A stretch of DNA of 64,000 nt from Agapanthus africanus (Eukaryota; Streptophyta; Magnoliopsida; Asparagales; Amaryllidaceae), in NCBI GenBank assembly GCA_030015575.1, contig JASDDO010000001.1, forward strand, positions 141,193,988 to 141,257,987, read 5' to 3'. The notes beneath the pieces are model-generated. The model made no database searches and was not told the DNA's origin. It saw only the letters and a program-made list of their open reading frames with translations. The translations under genes were made by a program, and so were the position numbers. Of this stretch, positions 35,901 through 48,250 are shown one piece after another. The first letter of the stretch is position 1, and each line of letters starts with the position of its first letter.

Positions 35901-37091
35901 CAGAGTCGATAGATGGATATGGGCGTACTGCCGAGGCCGAGGGCCGATACCGCGACAGAGCCCGTGGGCCGATCCGGACTGACGGAGCCCGATATATGAG
36001 GATTTACGTGCCGATGTTGGGCACAGTTTTCATGATGTTTTCGTGTGTCAATGCTGGGCACTCCGGTTCCATGATTTTGACGTGTCGCGAGGGACACAGA
36101 TGGTTTATATCCTCATATTATTCCCATGCACATGCTTTATGATATTTACATGCATGATGGTTATTGTCATTGGGTGACGAGTGGACGGGATCCACGTACA
36201 TGCAGATTTGATTACATTGATCATGCCTCACATTTATGATATGCTATTACCTGAGGCACCGGCACGAGCACTTGGCACTACACTCATGCATAGAGATTAC
36301 CTTGCCAGTTTAGCATGCTTCAGACCTATTCATATTGAGGTTTATTTATATCTGATCGTATTGACCTAGGATGGGTCATACATTTGATCTCTGGTTGTAG
36401 ATATTTTCTATTCACGAATTGGCAACTCACCCCCGTTATGCCACAGTTCTTACAGGTTTTGCCGTACAGATTCCATAGCGGCATTTCTGGCACACTGCTT
36501 CTTATGGGTGACTTTGCTTAGGTAGGTGGGTTCTTTTGTATCAGAACCGCCATTGTACATGTATTATTCATTGTATCTAGAAATTCCATCAACCAAAACT
36601 TGTATATTGTTTCAGACTTAGAAAACAGTGCTGTATTATTTCGACCTTAGAGTCGTGCTTGTAGTATTACGGTTTTCTGGCTGTTTGAGTTTCTTTTTGG
36701 GTTTTGATCCTCACCCTTTGGCGTTGTATATTATTATTGCTTGCGTGGTTGTGACCGTCGATTGACGATGAGCTAGCTCCCGCTTTGGGATGCCTTTTAT
36801 CATTTCATATATATTATTCTTGTTGTACCCCGTTCGGGGCCAGTTCTTACAAAGGAAACTCTGCCGAAATTTTCAGGAAAGGTTACACATTTTAAAAATG
36901 CATATTCGACTTAGTTATTTAAAAACTTTGATTTTCGAAACATGATTTCTTTACTTCTTAAAACCAATTTTCCTTATTTACTCCTTAAAATGGTTTTAGA
37001 TTTCTGGGCTTTTGGCTTACTTAGATCAGATGGGGTCCTATAGACTTCATATGGATCAAGGGCCAGTCACGTGCTCTTTCGGGTCGTGACA
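32969..37091 (+). repeat. LARD-like 5' LTR
   Basis: 4,123 bp. Contents in order: AT-rich start, an A/G-rich tract with (GA)n at 33347-33362, a CT-rich stretch, then about 3 kb of mixed sequence with a TA/TG microsatellite near 35018-35046. The small ORFs (for example 35180-35572) occur in both LTRs only because the LTRs are copies; they have no domain. Confidence 0.95.
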
Positions 37092-37095
37092 AAGT

Positions 37096-37107
37096 TGGTA
37101 TCAGAGC
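37096..37107 (+). promoter_or_regulatory. LARD-like primer binding site
   Basis: TGGTATCAGAGC, four bases after the LTR end, is complementary to initiator Met-tRNA. Its preservation shows reverse transcription by the normal route. Confidence 0.95.
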
Positions 37108-37927
37108 GCTAGGTTGACCTTGGTTCGAGTCTAAGTTTGACTATGTGGAGCCTAGGGCGTTATCTATATACGGAACTTGGGCTTGACCTTACGGAACTTA
37201 GACTTAGTCGAGGGGGTATTATACCCAAACTTTCGTCGCATAGGATGACCCTTGGTTGATGGAGTAGGTAGCCTGAGTAGGGGGACGTACCGTACGTATG
37301 TTCCACGGCATACTTACGACACGCCACTCCGCTTAAGAAACCTTAGGATGTACATTTCCTTGCACCGTATTATATTCCTTCCTATGATCTATCCTCATCG
37401 ATACTGGTTATGGTTTTGCTGCCGCGATTGCACGGGCAGAGTGAGCTACGGCTCGAGTTGCGTCAGCATGAGCTCGTCGTGGACGAGGACTGACTAGGGC
37501 ATGATTCCAGAGACATACGATTGCAAATTAAGGAGTCTTCTTATTATGTTTTCGCGCCATGAGCGTTGGATTGATTGCTTTTACGAGATTTCTGGATATG
37601 CTGATCGACACCAGAGGATTGAGCCACTGATAGAGGCCAGCCAGGATGTGATGACCGTTGATGTTATCGCTTATCCAGGACGATTGAGGCGTTGTTCAGC
37701 GCACGGACGAAGGAGCCAGTTGCTGCTGCGAATGATGAGATATCGCCCAGATGATTGGAGCTACTGCAGCATGAGCATATTCTTAGAGATATAATAGTGA
37801 GTCGCTAGTCACCGAGGATTAATGACTAGGACATATGGTTCGTTCGCTTACCCCGATGCAAGGTCATCAGGTAGATTGATTCCAGCTAGAGACGACTTCA
37901 TGCAGGTTCGTTGAGAGTCGATGGAGA

Positions 37928-38250
37928 CGATCGAATGTCAGGAACCCATTTTTCCAAGTTTAAAGTATTCGGAAAGACATGCAAGCGATTCTATGGACCC
38001 TCTAGAAGAATGAAACCCTAACTCGACATAATGACCGTGTGAAAGCCTTTGAACCTTAGGGTTTGCGACAGTTCCGCGGCGCCATTAGTGAGGCTTGGGT
38101 TTGCCGTTCTACGGCTGGACCACCGATGCTATGGTATGTACTCGATGCTATTAAACTGTACCCGAGATGTTGAGCTCTTGGGGGATTATGAGATTCTGAC
38201 AAGTCGATCGGACGATTCGACATCATTCGGATATCATGTGATGGGACACT
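37928..38250 (+). repeat. Block shared with Angela-like leaders
   Basis: The block aligns with A2 leader 62248 to about 61920 (minus strand) and more weakly with A1 at about 52545-52830, in the same polarity. Shared stretches include CGATCGAATGTCA, CCCATTTTTCCAAGTTTA, CCCTCTAGAAGAATGAAACC, GTGAGGCTTGGGTTTGCC and TATGTGATGGG/CATGTGATGGG. The match is clear by eye but gapped. It is not an LTR or a coding domain. Confidence 0.8.
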
Positions 38251-39234
38251 GCTTGGGAGACTCCAGATACGAGCATAGCCGTTGGAGCGCAGCCTGTGTA
38301 GCCACGATGAGATGAGTCCGAATCAGTCGATATTGAAGCAGAGGAAGTAAAGGGGTCCGCATGAGATTTCGACGAGATGACATTCTACTCCGCTGACATC
38401 AGAGATGTGATATGCACGCTGAGGACGTGTTCGGCTAGATATCTTCTACTGAGTGATGAAAATACCGAGTTTGTGATTTCAAGTCCGTGTGAGGGACTTC
38501 GGAGGGACCGTAGCCGAGGGCATTGCAGTGCGCAGATAGAGACGCGACATCGAAATGGACGATGATACAGACAAGCGGGACAAGAAGTTCGTGCGAGATG
38601 CAGACGAGCTGTTACTACACCCCGTTAAGATTAAAGGTCGAATATGCATACAGAGGCGTAGGGATGCGACCAGCTTTCGAGTAGATGTTGTATTAAGGAC
38701 GCAGATGTCCAGAGAGCGAGGAAAGATTATGCCAGAGTACCAGCCTCCGTACAGTTTGGCTTAGGCAAGATCAGAAAAGACCTTGAGCAGGATTCCTTCC
38801 AGTACACTGCTGCAATAAGATTTGCACCAGGAGCCGATGTGAGATGTGCTGCTTTACGAGAGGTCGTGAGGATTGACCGAGAGATGACCAGAGAAGTGCC
38901 AGAACGGAATCGTTCCTGTTAGCACACCTGACCGAGGCCGATGAGCCGATGGATTGCGAGATTGGTAATCCACAGGGAAGATAAGAAACCAGAGGCAAAG
39001 GACGCCAGCCGCGAGCATGAGGCAAGTAGATATCTTGCGCCGCTAGCATTGGATGTACCGGCACCTTCTCGACTCGAAGGAGGATATTCCGACGACAGTA
39101 TTTATGATTTATGATTTATGATTTGTGATTTTGTGATTTGACTATCACGTATCCGTCGTTTTGGATTTCGGTATTTTGGGCGATCTATTTGCATGATTTA
39201 GTCTTGATGACTGAGTTCCATGATATTTGATTTT

Positions 39235-39251
39235 GTGCACCATGGTTGCAC
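39235..39251 (+). repeat. Isolated outlier of the LARD hairpin array
   Basis: GTGCA-CCATGGT-TGCAC has the same 5-7-5 geometry as the array 300 bp downstream and may be a remnant of a once longer array. Confidence 0.6.
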
Positions 39252-39554
39252 CTACTGGGTATTTATACCTTGCGCATAGATATTACTCTTGAGGTATTGA
39301 TTGTGATTTCATGCCTATTTTATGCCGGTGATTTGACTTACGCTTTCAGCATAGTTTTCATGCACTTTTAGTGTTTTGATTTGATTTGTGGATGCTGATG
39401 CACACGGTTGTGAGATTTTCCATCGCGGTACACTTGATTTTGATTGAGCCGCATTATATATCGTCGACTTGACCCTGATATTTATGATTCTTGCACTCCG
39501 TGCTTTCGAATGGACTTACGATGTTCGGCGTTTGCTATTGGATTTCGTGATTCC

Positions 39555-39838
39555 ATGCATGTTAAGTGCGCAGGGTTTAGATTTTCATTCGTGCACGATG
39601 GATGCACCGATTTGGATTTTCGCGCATGTTGGGTGCATGTTTTGAGATACGATTTTGGTGCACACCCGATGCACTAAATCGAGATTCTTCGTGCATGTCA
39701 GATGCACCGAATTTTGGCTGTCAGGCACACACGTTGCCTATGACAGATGCTTCGTGCACACCCGTTGCACCTAGATATGGTTTTGTGCACCTGTATGGCA
39801 CATATATGGATTTTGATTTCCGTGCGCACCAGACGCAC
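39555..39838 (+). repeat. Array of nine 5-bp-stem/7-nt-loop hairpins, period 31-37 bp
   Basis: Units start at 39555, 39591, 39622, 39658, 39691, 39723, 39754, 39785 and 39822. Most are GTGCA-N7-TGCAC. The unit at 39723 is AGGCA-N7-TGCCT and that at 39822 is GTGCG-N7-CGCAC; both keep full pairing through paired changes. The units at 39555, 39622 and 39785 have one or two imperfect pairs. The spacers are diverged relatives of each other, so this is an old tandem repeat in which the stems are better kept than the spacers. Confidence 0.85.
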
Positions 39839-40481
39839 AAGGTGGTGTTATGTGCATTTTTTTTGGGATTTATTCCTTTTGGAGCAGTACATTTTTATGA
39901 TATTGGATATTTGTTTTTATACTGAGCAGGACTAGTCAGAGGACAGTGCCTGGATATATTTTGCATGCATTGATAGTTCGAAGGGATTTCCAAAGAGCGA
40001 GCTATGGTCTCGATATATATATATACTTACGTATCCGATATGACACGAAACGTTTAAAAACAAGGAAACCCTTCTAAATTGTTTTCAAAACGGCGGAACG
40101 TACCTATTAAACAAATGATATATATACGTATATAGTTAATTTCTTATGAAAAACGTCCGCCACTGTGCAGTGTTACGTGCCTCGCACGGCGATTTAAAAA
40201 AATTTGGCATGCATTTACATCAACTATTCACATGTATTGACTGGATGTCTACATGTATAGTTCTGATCTATATCATATTGGTTTTGTATTGGATTTGACA
40301 TTTGTGTCTTTACCATGACTCCGATGATTGCGGGATGCTTGACGGAGTGTTGCTTTTGAGTTATCAGCTCGGTACTCTTGCGCATGTATTGCGCTATGAT
40401 ACGTTTTATGTATTGCTGATTTCGGAGCCCCGACGACTTGGAATTTGTATCGAAATGTTTTAGTATTTGGGGGTTTAAATT

Positions 40482-40516
40482 TAAATTCGGGGACCGAATT
40501 TATTTAAGGGGGTATA
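40482..40516 (+). promoter_or_regulatory. LARD-like pre-PPT stem and polypurine tract
   Basis: A perfect 9-bp stem TAAATTCGG-GGA-CCGAATTTA (40482-40502) is followed by AAGGGGGTA and the 3' LTR. T1 has an 8-bp stem of different sequence at the same place (18115-18134). Confidence 0.88.
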
Positions 40517-40517
40517 T

Positions 40518-43500
40518 TGTAACATTTCAAAATAATAAAATATGATTTTTGGGAATTTTTTTATAATTTAATATTATTTTAATGAATATTTTAATATTCC
40601 GGTATAATTAAATACAAATAAATGGGGAAAAATTATGGAAAATTCTAAAATAGGGTAATTTATGGAATTATGTCATTTTAAAGTTTTTAAGATTAGTTAT
40701 ATGCTAATATAGTGCTAATCGCGATTAAAAATCGCTAATCGGATTTTTGGCATTTTTGTACAAAAATGTGCACATATCATTTTCCACACTTGTTACACTT
40801 GTGTTACATTTCTATTGCCATGGTTGTTCTTTTGGGTTCACTATTGGAGTGAGAAGGAAAAGAAAAGAAAAGAAAGAAAAAGGAAGTATGATGATGAGAG
40901 AGAGAGTAGTTGTTTTTGACTTTTTGAACCATACTCCCATCATTTCCTCACACCCATTTCTCTCTCCCCTCTCATGGAGCTGCTGCTGCTGCTGCTGCTC
41001 CTGCTCCCTCATCTTCCTCCCCTTCACTTCATAGATCCCTCTCATTTCCCTCACCAAAACCCCATTGCCACTTCACAAAAGTTGCTCCCAAGCTCACTAG
41101 CTACACTTTGAACCTAGCAAGATTGGATTTGGAGGACTTTGAGCAACTCAAGAATTTTCTTGAGTTGCCAAAGGAGGTAATTTCTGCACTTATTAGAGTA
41201 GTATCTCATTTCTTGTGCATCAATACTAGTTTCATATCGATATGGTGTCGTTTGATGGATTTGTGAAACTTCAAGTTAGGGTTTATGTGAGATCTGAAAT
41301 TAAAGATGAAATTGAGGATTGTGGTGACCTTAGAACCCCTTGTGTGATACTAATTTGGACCCAAACCTGAACTTGAAACCAGAATACAGATTTATGAGAC
41401 GATGTCGGAGAAAAACTGTGAATCTGTGATCGTATTTAGGAATCTGCTATCACCCCGAGACCCCAAAAATAAAACTGAGTTGACAGTGAGTTGTGCAGGC
41501 ACCATGGAACCACCACACCAAACCCTAGCCCCCAACTCCAAAGTACGGCCGCAAATTAATTCCCCCTGGCCGCAAATTGCGGCCAGAGCAGGAGGGAATT
41601 GCCTCGATTTTGGTGCATGGCCCTATTTCCAGTAGTCTTGACCCTGGGTATGTCTAGTTTTGACTGATTCCAGTTAGGGTAAAATCTGGGTTTATTTGCT
41701 TGAGTTGGCATATGATTTACGACTTGTTTTAGCATGGATTTTGGTATTTGGTGATTCATTTCTGTCGGGTGGTGTTTGGACGTCAACGACAAGTGGATAT
41801 TGAACGTGTTTACATGCGAGACGATAGGTTTTTACCTATGCGAGTAGCGTGTGCTATTTTGGTTTCCGATATGATTTTCATGTGCTTTAGCATTGTGATA
41901 TACTTGTAGGTACCCTACGTGATGTTGAGGCAAAGAAGATGAAGATGGCGATATCGGCACCGACACATGAGAAGCAAGGTGAGTAGATATATATCTACGG
42001 GGAGAAGTCGGATGGATGGCGTATAGCACCCCCGCAGTCCGTGATGATGTATACGAATACGTATACACACATATTTTATTATGTGTTGTTTAGGATTATT
42101 GATGGTAATAATGGTATTATTGATGATAAGGATGTATTGGTTTAGTATAGTGCGGAACCCTAGAGTAGTGGTTGCATCCACACATACACGTACACATATA
42201 CTTGCATACATTCTTTCATTTATCTGTGCGCATATAGAGGTGTGTATATCTACACATGGGTATGGGACTATGTGTTCATATATGGGATTGAGGATGATAC
42301 CTGGGATTGAGATGAGTCGATGAGGTTTGATTGAGGCCGTGAGATTCGGCGATATGACAGAGTTCGTATTTGAGATGTGATATGATGGTAGTGATACCTG
42401 ATATGTGATGAGATGAATGTGATATTGACCCGTACCCAGCTATTGGGATGCCTTATGACGATTTACCGTACGAGCTTTATATTGATGTTAGGTCCGCACT
42501 CATGACTCGAGGATGTTATATGATATACTGTATCGTACGTGATACTATTGAGGCGAGATCACCGACTATATATATATGTGTGTATATCGACTCAGATTTA
42601 GGTGGTTTCCATGCCCCTCCCGATTGACTTGATAATTGGGTCCGTAGTTCGCATAGTAGGCATTAGACTTGACCCGAGTCATACCTATTTCAAAACTAAC
42701 GAATTGGGGATATTTTAAAGATGGGCAAAAAGGAATTCTACGGATATTTTCAAGTGATGCATATTTTCTTAAAACACCGTAGCCCTTATTTTACCAAAAG
42801 CCCTGATTCGTCTTATTTCAAAAGGCAAGGTTGCATGATATATTTATTGAGGCAGGTTCTTTACTGTTGCGTTGATTATTCGATTCCGCATATTCATGTT
42901 ATTTGCATTGCATCGCTTGTATTGTTGATATATTTCAGTCATGCTGCTAGGACACCAGCACCATTATCGATGATGTGTATGTTCCACATACACTTGTTTG
43001 CCAGCTCACAGACTTCATCATCGATAATTTCCATGTCACTACACTGTAGTACTGTTGCATTCAGTGTATGTTGCTTACATCTCTTTACATGTCGCATACA
43101 TCATGCTTTCTGATTATACGCATTGAGATATGTTGTTTCCATGATATTTCTGGTTTTTGGGAACCGTGGGTGTTTCAAAAGGAGAATATGTAATTGTTTT
43201 AAAACCCGGTTACCCTTGATATGATATTTTAGTGCGTCCACCATGTGTTTTCTCGGTGCTGAGAGCGACATGTGAAACCCGATTCGAGGAGGCGGATGAG
43301 GCCGATTGCGGGTACATGGTGGACCCGGTATGGTTTCTCGGGGCAAGAAATGTTTTTCGTGGAGTAGACGATGAGCCTGGCAGGGTGGCGAGTACCTACC
43401 TGTGATTAGTTGGACCTGGCGGTTTTCCGGAGGATACAGACCAGAGTCGATAGATGGATATGGGCGTACTGCCGGGGCCGAGGGCCGATACCGCAGACAG

Positions 43501-44633
43501 AGCCCGTGGGCCGATCCGGACTGACGGAGCCCGATATATGAGGATTTACGTGCCGATGCTGGGCACAGTTTTCATGATGTTTTCGAGTGTCGATGCTAGG
43601 CACTCCGGTTCTATGATTTTGACGCGTCGCGAGGGACACAGATGGTTTATATCCTCATATTATTCCCATGCACATGCTTTATGATATTTACATGCATGAT
43701 GGTTATTGTCATTGGGTGACGAGTAGACGGGATCCACGTACATGCAAATTTGATTACATTGATCATACCTCACATTTATGATATGCTATTACCTGAGGCA
43801 CTGGCACGAGCACTTGGCACTACACTCATTCATAGAGATTACCTTGCCAGTTTGGCATGCTTCAGACTTATTCATATTGAGCTTTATTTATATCTGATCG
43901 TATTGACCTAGGATGGGTCATACATTCGATCTCTGCTTGTAGATATTTTCTATTCACGAGTTGGCAACTCACCCCCGTTGTGCCACAGTTCTTGCAGGTT
44001 TTGCCGTATAGATTCCATAGCGGCATTTCTGGCACACTGCATACTTATGGGTGACTTGCTTGGGTAGGTGGGTTCTTTTGTATCAGAACCGCCATTGTAC
44101 ATGTATTATTCATTGTATCTAGAAATTCCATCAACCAAAACTTGTATATTGTTTCAGACTTAGAAAAAAGTGCTGTATTATTTCGACCTTAGAGTCTCGC
44201 TTGTAGTATTACGGTTTTCTGGCTGTTTGAGTTTCTTTTTGGGTTTTGATCCTCACCCTTTGGCGTTGTATATTATTATTGCTTGCGTGGTTGTGACCGT
44301 CGATTGACGAAGAGCTAGCTCCCGCTTGGGGATGCCTTTTATCAATTCATATATATTATTCTTGTTGTACCCCGTTCGGGGCCAGTTTTTACAAAGGAAA
44401 CTCTGCCGAAATTTTCGGGAAAGGTTACACATTTTAAAAATGCATATTCGGCTTAGTTATTTAAAAACTTTGATTTTCGAAACATGATTTCTTTACTTCT
44501 TAAAACTAGTTTTCCTTATTTACTCCTTAAAATGGTTTTAGATTTCTGGGCTTTTGGCTTACTTGGATCAGATGGGGTCCTATAGACTTCATATGGTTCA
44601 AGGGCCAGTCTCGTGCTCTTTCGGGTCGTGACA
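40518..44633 (+). repeat. LARD-like 3' LTR
   Basis: 4,116 bp, starting TGTAACATTTC and ending TCGTGACA, then the TSD GCATG. Differences from the 5' LTR include a shorter GA run and a CTG-repeat expansion near 40980. Confidence 0.95.
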
Positions 44634-44638
44634 GCATG

Positions 44639-46277
44639 TCATGCTTATCCCTTGTAGAGAGTTAACCATGTGCTAGGGTTAAAGGTTAGGTCAAAAAATA
44701 TCTTAAGCTAGACAAAGAAAATGGACAAAGTCAAAGATGCTTACAAGCTTCTGTAAACTTTCAACAAATATCAACCATGACATTTATCCATAATATTTGA
44801 ATTACTTAATAATAAATACAAACCCTAATCTTAACCCTAGTATGGTTTAACCCTCATTAACCCTAGTTGCATTTGTAACCTCGCATGATACATTTAACAT
44901 ATATCACATATACATCAATGTATCTAAAGTGAGAAAAGAAATCTTAAGTTAGCTAATATTAGTTAAGGTAATGTAATATATCAAATATATAATTATACAT
45001 TAAATTATCAAATCAACACTTGATTTAATAATCCGGCTATATTACATATAACCGACTAATATCATAATGTAACATCTTATCGAATCAACACTTGACCCGA
45101 TAACTCGGCTATATCACATATAACCTATCATGTCACACATCGCGAGAATAGAATGCGGTATCATATATCGTATTAATCTCGGTCCCGCACATATCACATA
45201 TGTGCTCCTACTCCATTTCACTTGAGCCAGGAAACCCCTGTGTAGGACTCTAAAGACTCGTCAATACGCCGGCAGTAGGTGATGATCATATCAAACACCC
45301 ACAAGCCGCAAGTGGTCTGCTAAACGTAACGGCCACCCGGGTATTGAGCGATCAGAAGATCAACAAGCAAGCCTACTCACTCTCCTGCGAATCCAATCAG
45401 TAACACTACCGTACAGTCCGGTCTCTTCGTCTGATATGTTGCATATCTCGTCTACGGGTGGTAAACGTCAGACCCCAGTAACTCGATAAGTCGTGTAGAT
45501 ATAAGGCTCATAACGGGTCGAGAAACTACTGATAACACTTACCAGTATATCTCTGAAGCATCCTTGGCCAAGGACTTCCTGTTATAGCCAATCGAGCATA
45601 GCGCAACATCAACTCCCAATACCGGGAGAGACGAAACCACTCCTATCGCTCATTGCCTCCATGTGACTCGGGACTGTACCCAAAAGCCACCGTTTGGCAC
45701 GTTCTCTTGAACGTGGTAAGGTGGAAATCAAAGCACAGTGGGAATCACACAAGACTCTATGACGATCTTGGGTCTACAGACTAACCTGTACCAGTGTCAC
45801 CAGAGAACTGCCATCTGACGTTAGGTATAATACCATCTGGGAGTTATCGGCGAGTCTATCCAGTGTACCCAGTCTCCACTGAGCACCCGTATACTGTCTC
45901 TGATGTCAAACACCAATGGATATGGGATCATCCATCGCCCATCTTCATGGGTCGAGAAGCTATACGCTAGTCTACTCTGGTATATCGATGCCCTGTCTCG
46001 ATACACCCTCGACTAGGAACATTTGAAGGATGTACTTAACGACTACTCTATCCCCACTAGTATGATCTGGATCATAGTCCTGGTAGTCAAGTACTCATCC
46101 TAAGGGCTTTATCAACATGTAACATAAAGACAATCAGTGTACATGTTAAGATAAAGTGCAACCAGATAGCATACTATCATGTCGAGCAAGAAAGTCCTCC
46201 ATATATATATCCAAGCATCCACTACAATATACATCGTATGTACAGTAATGGCCTCTAGGGCATACATATAACTAACA
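44639..46277 (-). repeat. A2 3' LTR, proximal part
   Basis: On the - strand it starts TGTTAGTTATATGTATGCCC at 46277. With 32420-32968 it makes an LTR of about 2,188 bp. It carries the shared A-family hairpin segment at about 44990-45215 (for example CGGCTAT with ATAACCG). Confidence 0.92.
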
Positions 46278-46297
46278 ATCTCCCACTTGCACTAGGG
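46278..46297 (-). promoter_or_regulatory. A2 polypurine tract
   Basis: On the - strand, CTAGTGCAAGTGGGAGAT directly precedes the 3' LTR. Confidence 0.9.
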
Positions 46298-46895
46298 CCA
46301 TCTGTTGTAGTATCCAATACCCAACAATCAGCAGTGGTTGAAGTATCTCATACTCAACCATCCTATAAAACTCTCTCCTGGGAATAGGCCTTTGTGAGTA
46401 GATCCGCCGTGTTGTCTTCTGTAGTCTACTTTCCTAACCTCGATCTCCATGGAGATCATCTATCTCCATGATCAGGTGATACTGCCTAAGAATATGTTTG
46501 GATCATAGATGGGACGGGGGTTCCTAGGCTTAAGCCACAACTCCATTGTCACACAATGGTAGGAACGAAGTTCATCTCATAAACTAATATACATCTAGAC
46601 TACCTCTTTGGTAGCATCCTTGGTAGCAATGTATCCAGCCTTTATCGTCTAGTTTGCCACGGTATCTAGCTTTGAACTCTTCCAACATACCGTCCCTCCA
46701 CTGAGGGTAAAGACAATGCCTGTGACTGACATTCAATCGAGCTTACCACCCTGGAAGCTATCCAGTGATTCTCCTCAGGATCGATTGATACCATCTCACT
46801 ACACCTAGTGAGAATCCTAACATCCAATTAGATCTATCTCATAGTTCCAAAACTCAGGATTTAGGAGGTATCACATTTATCCTATATGGAGAATC
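46298..46895 (-). pseudogene. A2 RNase H remnant
   Basis: Read on the - strand, it aligns with A0 2217-2793 and A1 57400-57960, including the stretch from the AGTTCATxTAGACGATAAAGG region to the degraded ADPLTK context near 46400. Frames are broken throughout. It ends at the PPT. Confidence 0.72.
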
Positions 46896-46896
46896 T

Positions 46897-47460
46897 TTAT
46901 GATAAGAGGAGATTGACCGAGTGTAGCATAGAAAACTCCTTTCCTATCAAGAGTATGTCATCCACGTACAATATGAGGATCACCACCATACTCCCTACTA
47001 CCTTTTTGTATATACAAGGTTCACCTACCATTTTGATGAAGTCAAACGTTTTGACTACCACATCAAAATAGATATTCCAACTCTGCGATGCCTGTTTTAT
47101 CTCATAAAGCAACTTGCACATGTTTCCGCTGCTTCCACTGTCTACAAAACCCTCTGACTGTGTACTTATAGACGCTCTCTTCTAAATCATTATTTAGAAA
47201 TGCAGTCATGACACCCAACCGCCAAATATCGTAGTAGTGGTATGTAGCAATAGCAAGTAGGATCTGGATGGACTTAAGCATAGGGATTAGAAAAGGTTTC
47301 ATCATTATCCATATCTGGTCGATGAAGAGAACCTTTTGCAACAAGTCTTAGCATTGAAAGCCTTAACTTTTCCATGTACACCAAGTACTCTTCTCAAGAT
47401 ATACTTGCTCCTGATGGGGATTTAACCCTTAATATATAGCAACCAAAGTCCATACTTTGT
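46897..47460 (-). pseudogene. A2 reverse transcriptase remnant
   Basis: On the - strand, 47344-47102 encodes MLKSIQILLAIATY, YYDIWRLGVMTAFLNNDLEES (palm), and 47121-46897 encodes MCKLLYEIKQASQSWNIYF and LYVDDILLIG with YVDD at 46968-46957. This is the clearest Angela-type RT in the three A copies, although the palm Asp of the usual MDVKTAF is replaced and the two parts are in different frames. Confidence 0.88.
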
Positions 47461-47553
47461 TGGTGTATATAGATTCCATCTCAGATCGCTTAGCACCCAG
47501 CCATTCTCACAGAGTCCCCACTCCTGATGGCCTGCACGAAACTAGTTGGGGCA

Positions 47554-48250
47554 TCATCTTATGATGCAATCCTCGCTCCCACTGTCATAGAGAAAACCGA
47601 AGTATCTCTCAGGTGGGTGACGAACCCTACCAGATCCGCGGAGAGGCTGAGATTCGTTGGGAACTATTGAATCCTTCGATTCTACCAAATCATCAGCTGC
47701 AATTTGTATAGCTGGAACTCCTTCCAGTTCTACCGCATGACCACTAATTTCTTCACAAGAAATTCCCTTTCCAAAAGGTGGCATGCTGAGAAACAAAACA
47801 CCTTTTGTTCCTCAGTGCGGTAGAAGATATTCCCTTGCGAATGCTTGGGATATCCAACAAACTTCCACAGAACTGACCTTGCCTTGAGTTGTCCAAATTT
47901 TGCTTTTAGACATAGGCCGGACAACCCCAAATCTTAACTTTCTTAAGACATGGGCTCTTCCCATACCATATCTCATATGGAATGGTAGGCACCTGATTTG
48001 GTTGGAACCCTATTCAATAGATATGCAGCTTCCCAAGTGCATAACCCCCAAAAGGAAATAGGCATTTCAGTAGTACTCATCATAGAGCACACCTTATCAC
48101 ATAGGGTGCGATTGCTCCGCCCCGATATACCAACGTGTTGTGGTGTATACGGAGGAGTAATGCTGAGAGAGAATCTCATTCTCCTTTAGAATAGTCCAGG
48201 AACTCTGTGCTTAAGTATTCTCCTCCCTGATCTCATCATAGGACATAATA
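47554..48250 (-). pseudogene. A2 integrase C-terminal half and linker
   Basis: On the - strand, 48179-47973 encodes ITPPYTPQHVGISGRSNRTL, MMSTTEMPISFWG and AAYLLNRVPTKS, the C-terminal part of the catalytic core; the catalytic Glu position falls in GRSNRT, where active elements have SERRNRT. Positions 47930-47730 encode FVGYPKHSQGNIFY (GKGY-type domain). Positions 47796-47554 encode the linker with PLRGSGRVRHPPERYFGF. Several frames. Confidence 0.86.

Larger units (their letters stand above)
37108..40517 (+). other. LARD-like internal domain (no retrotransposon proteins)
   Basis: ORFs do not exceed about 110 codons and none shows gag, protease, RT, RNase H or integrase motifs. A block at 37928-38250 is shared with copia leaders. 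A hairpin array lies at 39555-39838. From about 39100 to 39440 the sequence is AT-rich with short GATTTATGATTT-type repeats. The right end holds the pre-PPT stem and PPT. I see nothing else supportable at 38260-39090. Confidence 0.75.
32969..44633 (+). mobile_element. LARD-like element (large LTRs, non-coding internal domain)
   Basis: 11,665 bp with LTRs of 4,123 bp (32969-37091) and 4,116 bp (40518-44633), PBS at 37096, a 3,426-bp internal domain, and TSD GCATG (32964-32968, 44634-44638). The ends are TGTAATG/TGTAACA…GTGACA. The PPT context (CGGGGACCGAAT, then AAGGGGGTA) is Tekay-like, so it is a Ty3/gypsy derivative. No gag or pol motif is visible in any frame of the internal domain. LTRs above 4 kb around a 3.5-kb domain without retrotransposon ORFs match the definition of LARDs described in Triticeae. 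LTR identity is about 98%, so it moved fairly recently, necessarily with proteins from elsewhere. Confidence 0.92.

Noticed and set aside
38377-38764. Short ORFs at 38377-38764 as possible gag of the LARD-like element
   Set aside because: There is no capsid or zinc-knuckle pattern, and the frames are short and overlapping.
39555-39838. CRISPR-like array
   Set aside because: Repeat units are not identical, spacers are related to each other, and the context is a plant retrotransposon.
39444-39925. ORFs of 77 and 107 codons over the LARD hairpin array
   Set aside because: They translate the GTGCAC-rich repeat; the conserved property is base pairing, not a reading frame.
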